64,000 nt of DNA, taken from positions 506,684 through 570,683 of the forward strand of contig MKUP01000033.1 in assembly GCA_001898625.1 (NCBI GenBank), in the 5' to 3' direction. Position numbers and translations under genes: made by a program. The stretch's first letter is position 1. Each line of letters starts with the position of its first letter. Below are positions 51,176 to 59,524 of the stretch, in pieces. The notes beneath the pieces are model-generated. The model was not told the DNA's origin. It saw only the letters and a program-made list of their open reading frames with translations, and made no database searches. The DNA is from Burkholderiales bacterium 67-32 (GTDB lineage: Bacteria; Pseudomonadota; Gammaproteobacteria; Burkholderiales; Burkholderiaceae_B).

Positions 51176-52161
51176 TTGCCGAGCGGTTCGATGGCGATGC
51201 GGTCCTTGTTCCGGGCGTAGTCGAAGGCGATCTGGCGCTTGAAGTCCTCCGCGGTGCCGGGCCGCACGTCCATGCCCTGGCTGAGCATGCGCTGCCGGAA
51301 TCCGGGCGTGCCCACGGCTTTCAGGATGTCGGCCTGGATGGCGGAAACCACGCTGTCGGGCAAACCGGCCGGCCCCATGACGCCGAACCAGGTTACCTCG
51401 TCGTAGCCCTTGTAGCCCAGCTCATCGGCGGTGGGCACCTCCGGCAACGAGGGATGCCGCTTGGGACTGCTGATGGCCAGCGGCACCAGCTTGCCCGCCT
51501 TGACCAGCGGAATCGCGCCGCTCAAGCCCGACCACATGACGGGTACGACACCGGCCAGTACATCGGCGAGCGGACCGGTGCTGCCGTAGGGCACCTGATG
51601 CATGCGGATGCCGGCCACCTTCATGAACTGCACCATGACGCGGTTGTGTGCGGAGTTGACGCCGGTGCTGGCGTAGTCCAGCGCGTCCGGCTTGCTCTTG
51701 GCGAGCTGGACGAGCTCGCCGGCGCTCTTCACATGCAGTGATGGATGCGCCACCAGGACATAGGCCGCATCGGCCACCATCGCGATCGGCTTGAGGTCCT
51801 TCAACGGATCGAAGGGCAGCTTGTCGGGCAAGTGGGGCAGGACCGTGGTCACCGTGTCGGAGGCCAGCAGCAGCATGGTGCCGTCGGGACGGGCGCGGGC
51901 CACCGACTCGCCGCCGATCACGCCTTGCACGCCCACCTTGTTCTCCACCACGAAAGGCGTACCGCGCGCCTTCTGCAGCGCCTCGGCCAAACTGCGGCCA
52001 AGCACATCGGGGGCGGTACCGGGCGCATTGGTGACGATCAGCCTGACCGGCGAGGCGCCATACCCGGACTGAGCGTGGGCGGCCGTTGCGCCGACTACAG
52101 CGAGAGCAGCGGCCAGCAACCCGGCCAGGCGACCCGTCTTTCGTGACCATACGGTTGGCAT
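51172..52161 (-). CDS. Bug/TctC-family periplasmic solute-binding protein (Bug 5)
   Basis: This 329-residue receptor has a signal peptide (LAGLLAAALAVVGATAAHAQ), a variant loop 1 TNAPGTAPD (no GGxxD), PDGTMLLLAS and loop 2 ASTGVNSAHN, also unlike the classical GNGS form. GAGGTG precedes ATG 52161. It is the first gene of a unit with two amidohydrolases; a TetR gene lies upstream on the same strand with a 25-base inverted repeat between. The ligand is probably the N-heterocyclic or amide substrate of the amidohydrolases. Confidence 0.9.
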   Translation of the reverse strand: MPTVWSRKTGRLAGLLAAALAVVGATAAHAQSGYGASPVRLIVTNAPGTAPDVLGRSLAEALQKARGTPFVVENKVGVQGVIGGESVARARPDGTMLLLASDTVTTVLPHLPDKLPFDPLKDLKPIAMVADAAYVLVAHPSLHVKSAGELVQLAKSKPDALDYASTGVNSAHNRVMVQFMKVAGIRMHQVPYGSTGPLADVLAGVVPVMWSGLSGAIPLVKAGKLVPLAISSPKRHPSLPEVPTADELGYKGYDEVTWFGVMGPAGLPDSVVSAIQADILKAVGTPGFRQRMLSQGMDVRPGTAEDFKRQIAFDYARNKDRIAIEPLGK

Positions 52162-52217
52162 GAGGCACCTCGTCGATGTCGAGGGCCCCAGTCTAGAGTA
52201 GCGTCGCCGCCACTGTC

Positions 52218-52242
52218 AAACACTTGTTTCATACAAATGTTT
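52218..52242. promoter_or_regulatory. Inverted repeat, probable TetR operator for the Bug 5 unit
   Basis: AAACACTTGT-TTCAT-ACAAATGTTT has 10-base arms with one mismatch. On the minus strand a TTGACA box (52219-52214) overlaps its promoter-proximal edge, facing the Bug 5 gene, although no good -10 box is seen at the right spacing. The TetR gene ends 28 bases away, so its product is the natural candidate to bind here and repress the Bug 5/amidohydrolase unit. Confidence 0.55.
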
Positions 52243-52269
52243 TGCAAATCCGGATGAGCTGGCGATGGA

Positions 52270-52944
52270 TCAACTCTCAGGTTTTTCCGCTGACGCCCCC
52301 ATACCGCCCACCAGGAAACGCAGCAGCGAAGAGCGCATCTCCTCCAGGTTGGACGCATCGGCCTCGCCGCCTGAAATACGCTTCAGCCGATTCCCCTTGC
52401 CCCTGTCGCTGAGCGAGAGCACGACCCCGCTCACCATGAAGGTGTAGCGCCAGAACATCTCCTTCATCGGGATCTCCGGCGAAGCGGCATGGAATGCGGA
52501 AACGAACATCTTGGCCATCGGATCGAAATGCTTCGCGATGATCCGCTGTGTCATCGGCGACGGCGAGAGCCGGTGCTTGAGGATCAACTGGGCCAGCAGC
52601 ATGCCTTCCGTATCGGCCCCCTCCCCTACGTAAGGATCGATGAAGACCGCCACGATATCGGCCATCCGGGGCTTGCGCTTCCTGCCCGCGGCTTCTTCGA
52701 GGATGGTTTGCAGCGCCGTGAGGCGGCGCTTGTTGATGCGCGCCGAAAGCTCTCCGAATACGGTCTCGGCCAGCGCGTCCTTGCCGCCGAAATAGTAGTT
52801 GACCGCGGCCACGTTGACCCCCGCGTGCGAGGTCAGCTGCCGCACGGGTACGTTATCGACGCCCTGGGCGGCGAACAGCTCGATCGCCGAATCGATCATG
52901 CGCTGCTTGGCCGCGGGGTCGGGTTTCTTCGTAGTACCGGTCAT
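52270..52944 (-). CDS. TetR/AcrR-family transcriptional regulator
   Basis: This 224-residue repressor has an N-terminal helix-turn-helix (MIDSAIELFAAQGVDNVPVR, SHAGVNVAAVNYYFGGKDAL) and a helical ligand domain related to the CerR/YttP type. AAGGGATCGA precedes ATG 52944. It lies upstream of the Bug 5 unit on the same strand. Its own promoter region has AAACG-TG-CGTTT (52971-52982), a second candidate site. Confidence 0.9.
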   Translation of the reverse strand: MTGTTKKPDPAAKQRMIDSAIELFAAQGVDNVPVRQLTSHAGVNVAAVNYYFGGKDALAETVFGELSARINKRRLTALQTILEEAAGRKRKPRMADIVAVFIDPYVGEGADTEGMLLAQLILKHRLSPSPMTQRIIAKHFDPMAKMFVSAFHAASPEIPMKEMFWRYTFMVSGVVLSLSDRGKGNRLKRISGGEADASNLEEMRSSLLRFLVGGMGASAEKPES

Positions 52945-52970
52945 TCGATCCCTTGCGAAAAGGCCAGTAT

Positions 52971-52982
52971 AAACGTGCGTTT
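52971..52982. promoter_or_regulatory. Short palindrome upstream of TetR
   Basis: AAACG-TG-CGTTT is a perfect 5-base-arm palindrome 26 bases upstream of the TetR start. It could serve autoregulation. It is short, so chance is a real alternative. Confidence 0.3.
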
Positions 52983-53041
52983 GAAACGGCGACTCGACAG
53001 GCACGCCTCTTGCTGCCGAGTAGCTTTCCGGAGGCCTGACC

Positions 53042-53167
53042 ATGAAGAACCGCCCATCCGAACCGGTGGCCAAGCCCGCCGACGTCGGCAGGAAGATGCC
53101 GGGCGAGGTGCCGCCCGCAGCAGGTAAGCCGCCGTCGCGCCGGGGTCGCGATCCCGACCAGGCCTGA
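53042..53167 (+). CDS. Possible 41-residue basic, proline-rich small protein
   Basis: An ATG at 53042 has a near-ideal ribosome-binding site (GGAGG, seven bases spacing) and opens a 41-codon frame beginning MKNRPSEPVAKPADVGRKMP and ending RGRDPDQA. The product would be disordered, rich in Pro, Lys and Arg. It lies alone on the plus strand between the TetR gene and Bug 6. The good start site and lack of any competing gene support expression, but the short length leaves chance open. Confidence 0.4.
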   Translation: MKNRPSEPVAKPADVGRKMPGEVPPAAGKPPSRRGRDPDQA

Positions 53168-53306
53168 AGTCTCGTCAGTCTTCCTCGTCTTTCCCGCTGC
53201 GCCGGCGTTGGGTCGGGAAGGGTTTTCATGGTCGGCTCCTGTCGAGTTGCCGTGCCAGGCAGCAGCTTTCGTGCCCGGACGGCAGCGCAGGATCCGCCCC
53301 GCCCGC

Positions 53307-54269
53307 TCAATCGAGAGAGATCGCATTGCGTGCGATGATTGGCCGCCAGCGGTCCAGTTCCCGTGCGATGTAGTCGCTAAACGCCGCTGGCCCGAGATCG
53401 GCCGGGTCCATGCCCTGGGAACGGTAGTAGTCGACGACCTTGGGATCGCGCAATGCGGCAGCTACGGCCGCATGGATGGCCTGCAATACGGCGGGCGGCG
53501 TGGCGGCGGGTGCCGCGAGGCCGAACCAGCCTATGGGATCGAAGTCGATGCCCTGTTCCTTCAGCGTGGGGATCTGCGCCAGCATGGGGGTGCGGCGAGG
53601 CCCCACGATCGCGACGGCGTCGATCTTGCCGGACTTGATGAAAGGCGCCACGGCGAGCGGCGGCAGCACGGCCATCTGCACGTCGTTGGCGATCAGGGCG
53701 GAAACGATCTGCGGCGAGCCGGCATAGGGCGCGTGCGGAACATCGCCGCCGCTTAGCGCAACCAGGTAGGCCATCGCCAGGTGGCCCAGCGTGCCGTTGC
53801 CCGGCGACGCATAGGCCATCCTGCGGGAAGGATCGCGCATCGCCACCAGCAGATCCGCGGCGCGTCCGGCATGCACCGCCGTACTAGCCACCAGCACGGT
53901 GGGCGTCTCGGCCACCATCGCCACCGGCGCCAGGTCGCGCAGCGGGTCATAGGGCATCTTCTTGTACAACAGCGCGTTGGTGGCCAGGGGCCCGGCTGGT
54001 GCCAGCACGAGCGTGTATCCATCGGGCTCGGCGCGGGCCACCGCGCCCGCGCCTATCATGCCCGCCGCCCCGGCCCGGTTCTCGACCACGACCACCTGAC
54101 CCGAGGTCTTCTGCACGTTCTCGAAGATCAGCCTGGCCAGCGTATCCGGAACCGAACCCGGACCGTAGGGCACGATCACGCGGACATTCTTCCGCGGCCA
54201 CGCCTGCGCATGCGCGAAGCCGCTGCTCATCGCGCAAAGCGCGGCCACGAGGGCGATTGCGATTTTCAT
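53307..54269 (-). CDS. Bug/TctC-family periplasmic solute-binding protein (Bug 6)
   Basis: This 320-residue receptor has a signal peptide (IALVAALCAMSSGFAHAQ), a variant loop 1 VPYGPGSVPD (GSVPD in place of GGxxD), PDGYTLVLAP and loop 2 ASPGNGTLGH. AAAGGAGACAAC precedes ATG 54269. It lies 36 bases after the TauD-type dioxygenase gene on the same strand, so both serve one substrate, probably a carboxylated compound that the dioxygenase hydroxylates or cleaves. Confidence 0.92.
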   Translation of the reverse strand: MKIAIALVAALCAMSSGFAHAQAWPRKNVRVIVPYGPGSVPDTLARLIFENVQKTSGQVVVVENRAGAAGMIGAGAVARAEPDGYTLVLAPAGPLATNALLYKKMPYDPLRDLAPVAMVAETPTVLVASTAVHAGRAADLLVAMRDPSRRMAYASPGNGTLGHLAMAYLVALSGGDVPHAPYAGSPQIVSALIANDVQMAVLPPLAVAPFIKSGKIDAVAIVGPRRTPMLAQIPTLKEQGIDFDPIGWFGLAAPAATPPAVLQAIHAAVAAALRDPKVVDYYRSQGMDPADLGPAAFSDYIARELDRWRPIIARNAISLD

Positions 54270-54305
54270 GTTGTCTCCTTTCTGTCGATGGGGTGCCGTG
54301 GGCGC

Positions 54306-55376
54306 TTAGCTCGCGGACCGCAGCGATGACCATTCCTGCGCGGTGCGTCCCAGATTGCCGAAGCGGGCGAACGCCCATCGCATGGTCTGGCTTTCCCCTT
54401 TCCATGGCGGACTGTCGCCCAGATGCAGCCAGAGGCGGTGAAGAAAGCGCCGTCGCGCGGGATCGGGATCATCCTCGTAGGCGGTCCTGCCATGCACCAC
54501 GGTGAAGTTGTTCAGCAGTTGCACGTCGCCCGGTTCGAACGCCATGTGTAGCGCCATGTCCGGACGCCTGACTACCGAGTCGAAGCAATCGAGCGCGGCC
54601 CGCTCCGCGTCCTCGAGCGGGGTACCGAGCTTGGCCGCCGCGCCTTCTATATAGGACCTGGCATAGCGGCAGCTGACCCGCGCGCCGTGCCGGACGAAGA
54701 CGGGGATACGCGGCGAGGCAGGCGCCTCTTGCGGCCATTGCTCGCCCTTGCGATCGTAGGGAAACCCTCGCTCCAGCACCTCCATGTGCTCCGGATGGTC
54801 GGCAAGCAGCGCGTTGTAAACCGCCGGTGTGCTAACGATGGTGCTGGCACCTCCCGACATGGCCTTGTTGACGCACAGCAGCGCGACGACGTCGGTCGGG
54901 TCGCAGTGATAGTTCAGGTCGGCGCGGCTCTGGTATCCCCGGGCGTTGCTGCGATGGGCCTCGGCCGAATAGTCGAACCGCACGCCCTTGTCGGTGACGG
55001 GGCACAACAGGTCGCCCTCGGCGTTCTGAGTCAATCCGGTACCCAGCAACGCGCCCAGCATCCAGAAAGCCAGCCCGGCCTTGTCTCCCAGTTCGCGCAC
55101 CGGCACGCCGCGCAGCAGCACGAATCCGCGGGTGCCCAACTCCCGCTTCACCTCGCGCATCAGCATGGCGAGCGGAACCAGATGACGGGCCACCCACTCG
55201 GGCGTCGCGCGCGCCAGGTCCTGGCCGTCGAATTCCCGAGCCGCTCGCGCCAGGCAGCCGGCCTGCTCATCGCTCAAGTGATGCAGCCAGGATCGATCGT
55301 GCTCGAAATCCGCCGCCTTCCAAACCGCGGGCCCTTCCGCGGGAACTCGGCAAGCCGCCGCAAGCGTGTCAGTCAT
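54306..55376 (-). CDS. TauD/TfdA-family Fe(II)/2-oxoglutarate-dependent dioxygenase
   Basis: This 356-residue jelly-roll oxygenase has the iron ligands H-x-D in NYHCDPTDVVALLC and the distal His in NNFTVVHGRTAYEDD, followed by ARRRFLHRLWL, which supplies the Arg that binds 2-oxoglutarate. RGFVLLRGVPV is the typical N-terminal strand. The length is larger than TauD itself (about 280) and fits the TauD-like subgroup around gamma-butyrobetaine hydroxylase and related enzymes. It is divergent from a LysR gene and followed by Bug 6. Confidence 0.87.
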   Translation of the reverse strand: MTDTLAAACRVPAEGPAVWKAADFEHDRSWLHHLSDEQAGCLARAAREFDGQDLARATPEWVARHLVPLAMLMREVKRELGTRGFVLLRGVPVRELGDKAGLAFWMLGALLGTGLTQNAEGDLLCPVTDKGVRFDYSAEAHRSNARGYQSRADLNYHCDPTDVVALLCVNKAMSGGASTIVSTPAVYNALLADHPEHMEVLERGFPYDRKGEQWPQEAPASPRIPVFVRHGARVSCRYARSYIEGAAAKLGTPLEDAERAALDCFDSVVRRPDMALHMAFEPGDVQLLNNFTVVHGRTAYEDDPDPARRRFLHRLWLHLGDSPPWKGESQTMRWAFARFGNLGRTAQEWSSLRSAS

Positions 55377-55450
55377 GTCGTTTCACCGAAGCATCCAATG
55401 GAGCCGCAGTGTTCCATCGCCGCCGGGGCTGAGTAAATTGAATTGATAGC

Positions 55451-55473
55451 GGTTAGTATTAACCAAAGGTTAA
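55451..55473. promoter_or_regulatory. LysR-type operator with three half-sites
   Basis: GGTTA-GTAT-TAACC (55451-55464) is a perfect inverted repeat and is followed by a further GGTTAA (55468-55473) in the same orientation as the first arm. The cluster lies in the divergent gap between the TauD-type gene and the LysR gene, 15 bases before the LysR start, which fits autoregulation and activation of the dioxygenase unit. Confidence 0.5.
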
Positions 55474-55487
55474 TCGAGGGAATCCAC

Positions 55488-56405
55488 GTGAATCTGCGCC
55501 AGATAGAAGTGTTCCGGGCCATCATGCAGACCGGCTCGGTCAAGGGCGCAGCCGAACTCCTGCACGTTTCTCCACCCGCAGTCAGCAAATTGTTGGCCAC
55601 GGCAGAACGCCGCTCGGGATTGCGCCTGTTCGAACGCGCGAAGGGACGACTCATCGCCACACCGGAGGCCACTCAGCTATACGAGCAGGTCGACCGCATG
55701 TGGGCAGGCGTCGAGCGCATCCGCGTCATGACCGAGGAACTGCGCAACCCCACGGCGGGATCGCTGCGCCTTGCCATCTCGCCCAGCCTGGGCGCGACAG
55801 TGGTGCCCCAAGCCGCCACGCAGGTATCGGAAAGCACTCCACACGCGAGGCTGCACGTCGACCTGCTCATTCCCCACCTGCTAGTGCAGGCGCTGGTGGA
55901 CGGCGCCGCGGACCTCGGCCTGTCGCTCAGCCCGCAGGATCACCCCAGCCTCCAGGTCCTCAGTCGCTACCCCTGCGGGCTGGTCTGCGTCATGCCCGCG
56001 GGCCACGCACTGGCGCGCAAGGAAACGGTACGCGCCTCGGACCTGCGGGACCATCGCGTCATCTCCTTTCCACAGGCGCTGCTGTATGGCGTCACGCCGC
56101 AGGACCTGTACGGGCGCTACGCCGCGCAGATCCAGACCGGCATCGAGGTGCGCTCGGGGCAGACCGCCTGCTGGTTCAGCCTGGCGGGCGGCGGCGTCGC
56201 CATCGTCGATGCCACCGCGGTGGCGGGAGCCGCCTTTCCCGGCCTGGTGGTGCGCCCCTACCAATGCCGAGCCCGGCTCGAACTGCGCCTGCTGCGCCAT
56301 CGACATCGCCCCCTGTCCAAGCTGGCCGAGACCTTCTGCGCCACCTTCGACCAGACGTGGAACCGCCTGCTGGGAGGTCGTTCCCGCTCATCTGTAGCAA
56401 AATAG
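55488..56405 (+). CDS. LysR-family transcriptional regulator
   Basis: This 305-residue regulator has VNLRQIEVFRAIMQTGSVKG and VSPPAVSKLLATAERRSG as its winged helix and a typical effector domain. The start is GTG 55488, which has GAGGGA upstream and gives the standard N-terminus; a more upstream codon would run through the operator. It is divergent from the dioxygenase/Bug 6 unit and 47 bases before the LldD-like gene on its own strand, so it may control either. Confidence 0.88.
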   Translation: MNLRQIEVFRAIMQTGSVKGAAELLHVSPPAVSKLLATAERRSGLRLFERAKGRLIATPEATQLYEQVDRMWAGVERIRVMTEELRNPTAGSLRLAISPSLGATVVPQAATQVSESTPHARLHVDLLIPHLLVQALVDGAADLGLSLSPQDHPSLQVLSRYPCGLVCVMPAGHALARKETVRASDLRDHRVISFPQALLYGVTPQDLYGRYAAQIQTGIEVRSGQTACWFSLAGGGVAIVDATAVAGAAFPGLVVRPYQCRARLELRLLRHRHRPLSKLAETFCATFDQTWNRLLGGRSRSSVAK

Positions 56406-56452
56406 CGCCCATGCGGCCGCGCGCCGCGCCTCTCGAACACCCGGATTTCCCC

Positions 56453-57592
56453 ATGCCCGTCATCACCTGCATCGAAGACCTGCGCCAGCTCGCCCGAAAG
56501 CGCGTCCCGCGCGCGTTCTACGACTATGCCGACAGCGGTTCCTACACCGAGAGCACCTATCGCGCCAACGCCGACGACCTGGCCGCCATCAAGTTGCGCC
56601 AGCGCGTCGCGGTCAACGTCGACAACCGCTCCACCCGCAGCACCCTGCTCGGCCAGGAGGTCAGCATGCCGGTGGCGATCTCCCCCACCGGGCTCACGGG
56701 CATGCAATGGGCCGACGGGGAAATCCTGGGCGCGCAGGCCGCCGAGCAGTTCGGCATCCCGTTCACGCTGTCCACGATGAGCATCTGTTCGATCGAGGAC
56801 GTGGCCGCCGCCACCATCCAGCCCTTCTGGTTCCAGCTCTATGTGATGCGCGACCGCGAGTTCATCGCCGACCTGATCCGGCGCGCCAAGGCGGCCCGGT
56901 GCTCGGCCCTGGTGCTGACCCTGGACCTGCAGATACTCGGCCAGCGCCACAAGGACCTGAAGAACGGCATGACGGTGCCGCTGCGCCCCACGCTGGCCAA
57001 CCTGCTGGACCTGGCCAGCAGGCCCGCCTGGGCGCTGCGCATGCTGGGCGCCCGGCGCAAGACCTTCGGCAACCTGGCCGGCTACGTCAAGGACGCCGAC
57101 GGCATCAACAGCCTGGCCCGCTGGACCGCCCGCCAGTTCGATCCCACGCTGTCCTGGAAAGACGTGGAGTGGATCAAGCAGCAATGGGGCGGCAAGCTCA
57201 TCCTGAAAGGCATCCTGGACCCCGAGGACGCGCGCATCGCCGCCTCGTGCGGCGCGGATGCCATCGTGGTCAGCAACCACGGCGGCCGCCAGCTCGACGG
57301 CGCGCTGTCGTCCATTGCCGCGCTGCCCGCGATCGTCGAGGCGGTCGGCGACCGCACCGAGGTCCTGTTCGACGGTGGCGTGCGCAGCGGGCAGGACGTG
57401 CTCAAGGCCCTGGCCCTGGGCGCGCGCGGCGCGATGATAGGCCGCGCCTTCCTGTACGGACTGGGCGCCATGGGGCGTCCGGGCGTCGATGCCACGCTTG
57501 GTATCATCCAGCGCGAACTGGACGTCAGCATGGCCTTGACCGGTACGCGCACCATAGCCGAGATCGGCCCCGACATCCTGATCCGCCCCTGA
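56453..57592 (+). CDS. lldD: FMN-dependent alpha-hydroxyacid dehydrogenase, L-lactate dehydrogenase-like
   Basis: This 379-residue flavoenzyme oxidises L-lactate or a related 2-hydroxyacid and reduces quinone. Landmarks are FYDYADSGSYTESTYRANAD, PVAISPTGLTGM, FWFQLYVMRDR, TLDLQILGQRHKDLKNGM, LILKGIL (Lys for the FMN), and VVSNHGGRQLDGA with the catalytic His and Arg, then FDGGVRSGQDVLKALALGA. The length matches LldD. ATG 56453 gives the family start; an ATG at 56411 would add a non-conserved leader. Confidence 0.9.
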   Translation: MPVITCIEDLRQLARKRVPRAFYDYADSGSYTESTYRANADDLAAIKLRQRVAVNVDNRSTRSTLLGQEVSMPVAISPTGLTGMQWADGEILGAQAAEQFGIPFTLSTMSICSIEDVAAATIQPFWFQLYVMRDREFIADLIRRAKAARCSALVLTLDLQILGQRHKDLKNGMTVPLRPTLANLLDLASRPAWALRMLGARRKTFGNLAGYVKDADGINSLARWTARQFDPTLSWKDVEWIKQQWGGKLILKGILDPEDARIAASCGADAIVVSNHGGRQLDGALSSIAALPAIVEAVGDRTEVLFDGGVRSGQDVLKALALGARGAMIGRAFLYGLGAMGRPGVDATLGIIQRELDVSMALTGTRTIAEIGPDILIRP

Positions 57593-57630
57593 CGAGAGCC
57601 CAACCCCACCCACCCGTCCTGGAGAATCCC

Positions 57631-58053
57631 ATGAAGGTCCTGTTGCCCGGCCTGGCGGCCGCCCTGCTCCTGGTGTCCGGCTGCGCCACCACCGAGGAAA
57701 CCAATTCGGCCATACTGGCGCGCTGGATAGGCCAGTCCACCGACGCGTTCTTTTCCCAATACGGACCGCCGCAACGCTCGTACAAACTCAACGACGGCAG
57801 CTCGGTCTACAACTGGCGCGGCGGCGAGAAAAGCATCCAGCACGCCGCGCAGTACCGCGACGTACCGCGCGACAAGGATTCCAAGAAGACCGACCGTGTA
57901 ATGGTCTCGCCGGCCCGCACCGAAGAACTGTTCTGCGAATTGCAGATCAACGCCGGCGCCAACGGCAGCATCACCGCCATCCAGACCACGCGCGAATCGT
58001 CCGGCGCCGGGTTCAGCTTCTCGCGCTGCGCCGAACTGTTCGACAAGCGCTAG
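57631..58053 (+). CDS. Small lipoprotein of unknown function
   Basis: This 140-residue protein has a lipoprotein signal (LPGLAAALLLVSGCATTEET, lipobox LVSGC), so it is lipid-anchored in the envelope. The mature part starts with a BamE/SmpA-like turn (WIGQSTDAFFSQYGPPQRSYKL, read with a break for length), followed by a strand region and two Cys near the end (ELFCELQ and SRCAELF) that may form a disulfide. CTGGAGAA precedes the ATG. It is 39 bases downstream of lldD and convergent with the cardiolipin synthase gene. Confidence 0.75.
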   Translation: MKVLLPGLAAALLLVSGCATTEETNSAILARWIGQSTDAFFSQYGPPQRSYKLNDGSSVYNWRGGEKSIQHAAQYRDVPRDKDSKKTDRVMVSPARTEELFCELQINAGANGSITAIQTTRESSGAGFSFSRCAELFDKR

Positions 58054-58069
58054 CCGCGGCGCCCCGGCG

Positions 58070-59506
58070 TCAGAGCACCGGCGCGAACAGCCGCGCCACG
58101 TGCATGACGACACGGGGCAGCAGGGGCACGGCGTCCCATTCGCCCTGCTCCACCTCCTTGGCCTGCGCGAAATCGGCCAGCAGCATGGCCTGCGCCTGGG
58201 CCGCGAAGGCCGGGCTGACGGTCAGCACGCTCAGTTCGAAGTTGAGCCGGAACGAACGGTTGTCCAGGTTGGCGCTGCCCACCGCCACCGTGTCATCATC
58301 GATCAGCATGACCTTCTGGTGCAGGAATCCCGGCTGGTAGCGGTAGATCCGCACGCCGGCGCGCACCGCCTCGTAGGTGTGGAACAGCGACGCCTGGTAG
58401 ACCATGAAGTGATCGGGCCGGCACGGCAGCAGCACCCGCACGTCCACGCCGCGCAGCACCGCCAGCCGGAGCGCGGACTGCACGGCCGAATCGGGCACGA
58501 AATAGGGCGAAGTCAGCCAAATGCGCCGCCGCGCCGCCTGGATGGCCTGGGCCATGAACAGCGAGCCGGTCTCCTGGTGGTCGGCCGGGCCGCTGGCGAT
58601 GGTCAGGCAGGTCATGTCGCCGGGCGATTCCTCGGGCATGGCCAGCTCGGGCAGGGTCTGCGTGACCCAGTACCAGTCTTCGCTGAACGTACGCTGGATC
58701 TGCGCCACGACGGGCCCGGCCAGGCGTATGTGGGTATCCCGCCACGGCGACAGGCGCGGATTGCCGCCCAGGTAATCCTCGCCCACGTTGTGGCCGCCGA
58801 CGAAGGCCACCTGCCCGTCGACCACGACGATCTTGCGGTGGTTGCGAAAATTCAGCTGGAAGCGGTTGCTGACGCGGCCCACCGAGAATGCATGGATCTG
58901 CACGCCGCCCGCCCGCAGCGACTCGACGTAGCGGCGCGCCAGCGCGTGGCTGCCGATGCCATCGTACAGGAAATGGACCTTGACGCCCGCGGCGGCGCGC
59001 TCGAGCAGGCGCCGGTGCAGCTCGCGCCCCAGCGGATCATCGCGAACGATGAAGAACTGGATCAGGACGTAGCGCCGCGCCTGGTCGATGGCCTCGAAGA
59101 TCGCATCGAAGGTCTGCTGGCCGTTCTCCAGCAGGCCGACCTGGTTGCCGACCAGGAAGCGGCGGCCCATCAATCGGTCCAGCGCCAGGAAGCGCCGCAG
59201 CGCCGGTTCCGTCGCGGCGTCGCGGCGCGCGGCCACGGTCAGTTGCGACTGGTTGACGTCGGCCTCGGTACGCGCGCGGGCCCGCGCGCTGTTGAAACGG
59301 TGCTCGTCCACGTAGCCGGCGAAGCGGCTGCGGCCCAGGAACAGATAGGGAATCAGCGTCAGGTAGGGCACGGAAACCAGCGCCACCGCCCAGGCCACCG
59401 CGCCCTGCGAGGTACGGGTGTTCATGATCGCGTGGCACGCGGCGATGACGCCCAGCACGTGAAGGGTGGCGACCTCCAGACCGATCGACAGCAGACTTTC
59501 CGCCAT
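58070..59506 (-). CDS. cls: Cardiolipin synthase (phospholipase D family)
   Basis: This 478-residue inner-membrane enzyme joins phospholipids into cardiolipin. Two N-terminal membrane segments (about residues 5-25 and 38-58) precede two HKD motifs: NHRKIVVVDGQVAFVGGHN near 220 and LHQKVMLIDDDTVAVGSANL near 400. The length and layout match ClsA-type enzymes. It is followed on its strand by nothing and preceded by the peptide deformylase gene 18 bases upstream, so the two may share a transcript. Confidence 0.92.
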   Translation of the reverse strand: MAESLLSIGLEVATLHVLGVIAACHAIMNTRTSQGAVAWAVALVSVPYLTLIPYLFLGRSRFAGYVDEHRFNSARARARTEADVNQSQLTVAARRDAATEPALRRFLALDRLMGRRFLVGNQVGLLENGQQTFDAIFEAIDQARRYVLIQFFIVRDDPLGRELHRRLLERAAAGVKVHFLYDGIGSHALARRYVESLRAGGVQIHAFSVGRVSNRFQLNFRNHRKIVVVDGQVAFVGGHNVGEDYLGGNPRLSPWRDTHIRLAGPVVAQIQRTFSEDWYWVTQTLPELAMPEESPGDMTCLTIASGPADHQETGSLFMAQAIQAARRRIWLTSPYFVPDSAVQSALRLAVLRGVDVRVLLPCRPDHFMVYQASLFHTYEAVRAGVRIYRYQPGFLHQKVMLIDDDTVAVGSANLDNRSFRLNFELSVLTVSPAFAAQAQAMLLADFAQAKEVEQGEWDAVPLLPRVVMHVARLFAPVL

Positions 59507-59524
59507 GTTGGCGACCTCCCGGTA

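Noticed and set aside
52945-53310. In-frame N-terminal extension of the TetR protein, with an ATG at 53228 behind AGGAG
   Set aside because: The extension is low-complexity, Arg/Gly-rich and not TetR-like; ATG 52944 has its own ribosome-binding site and gives the standard TetR N-terminus.
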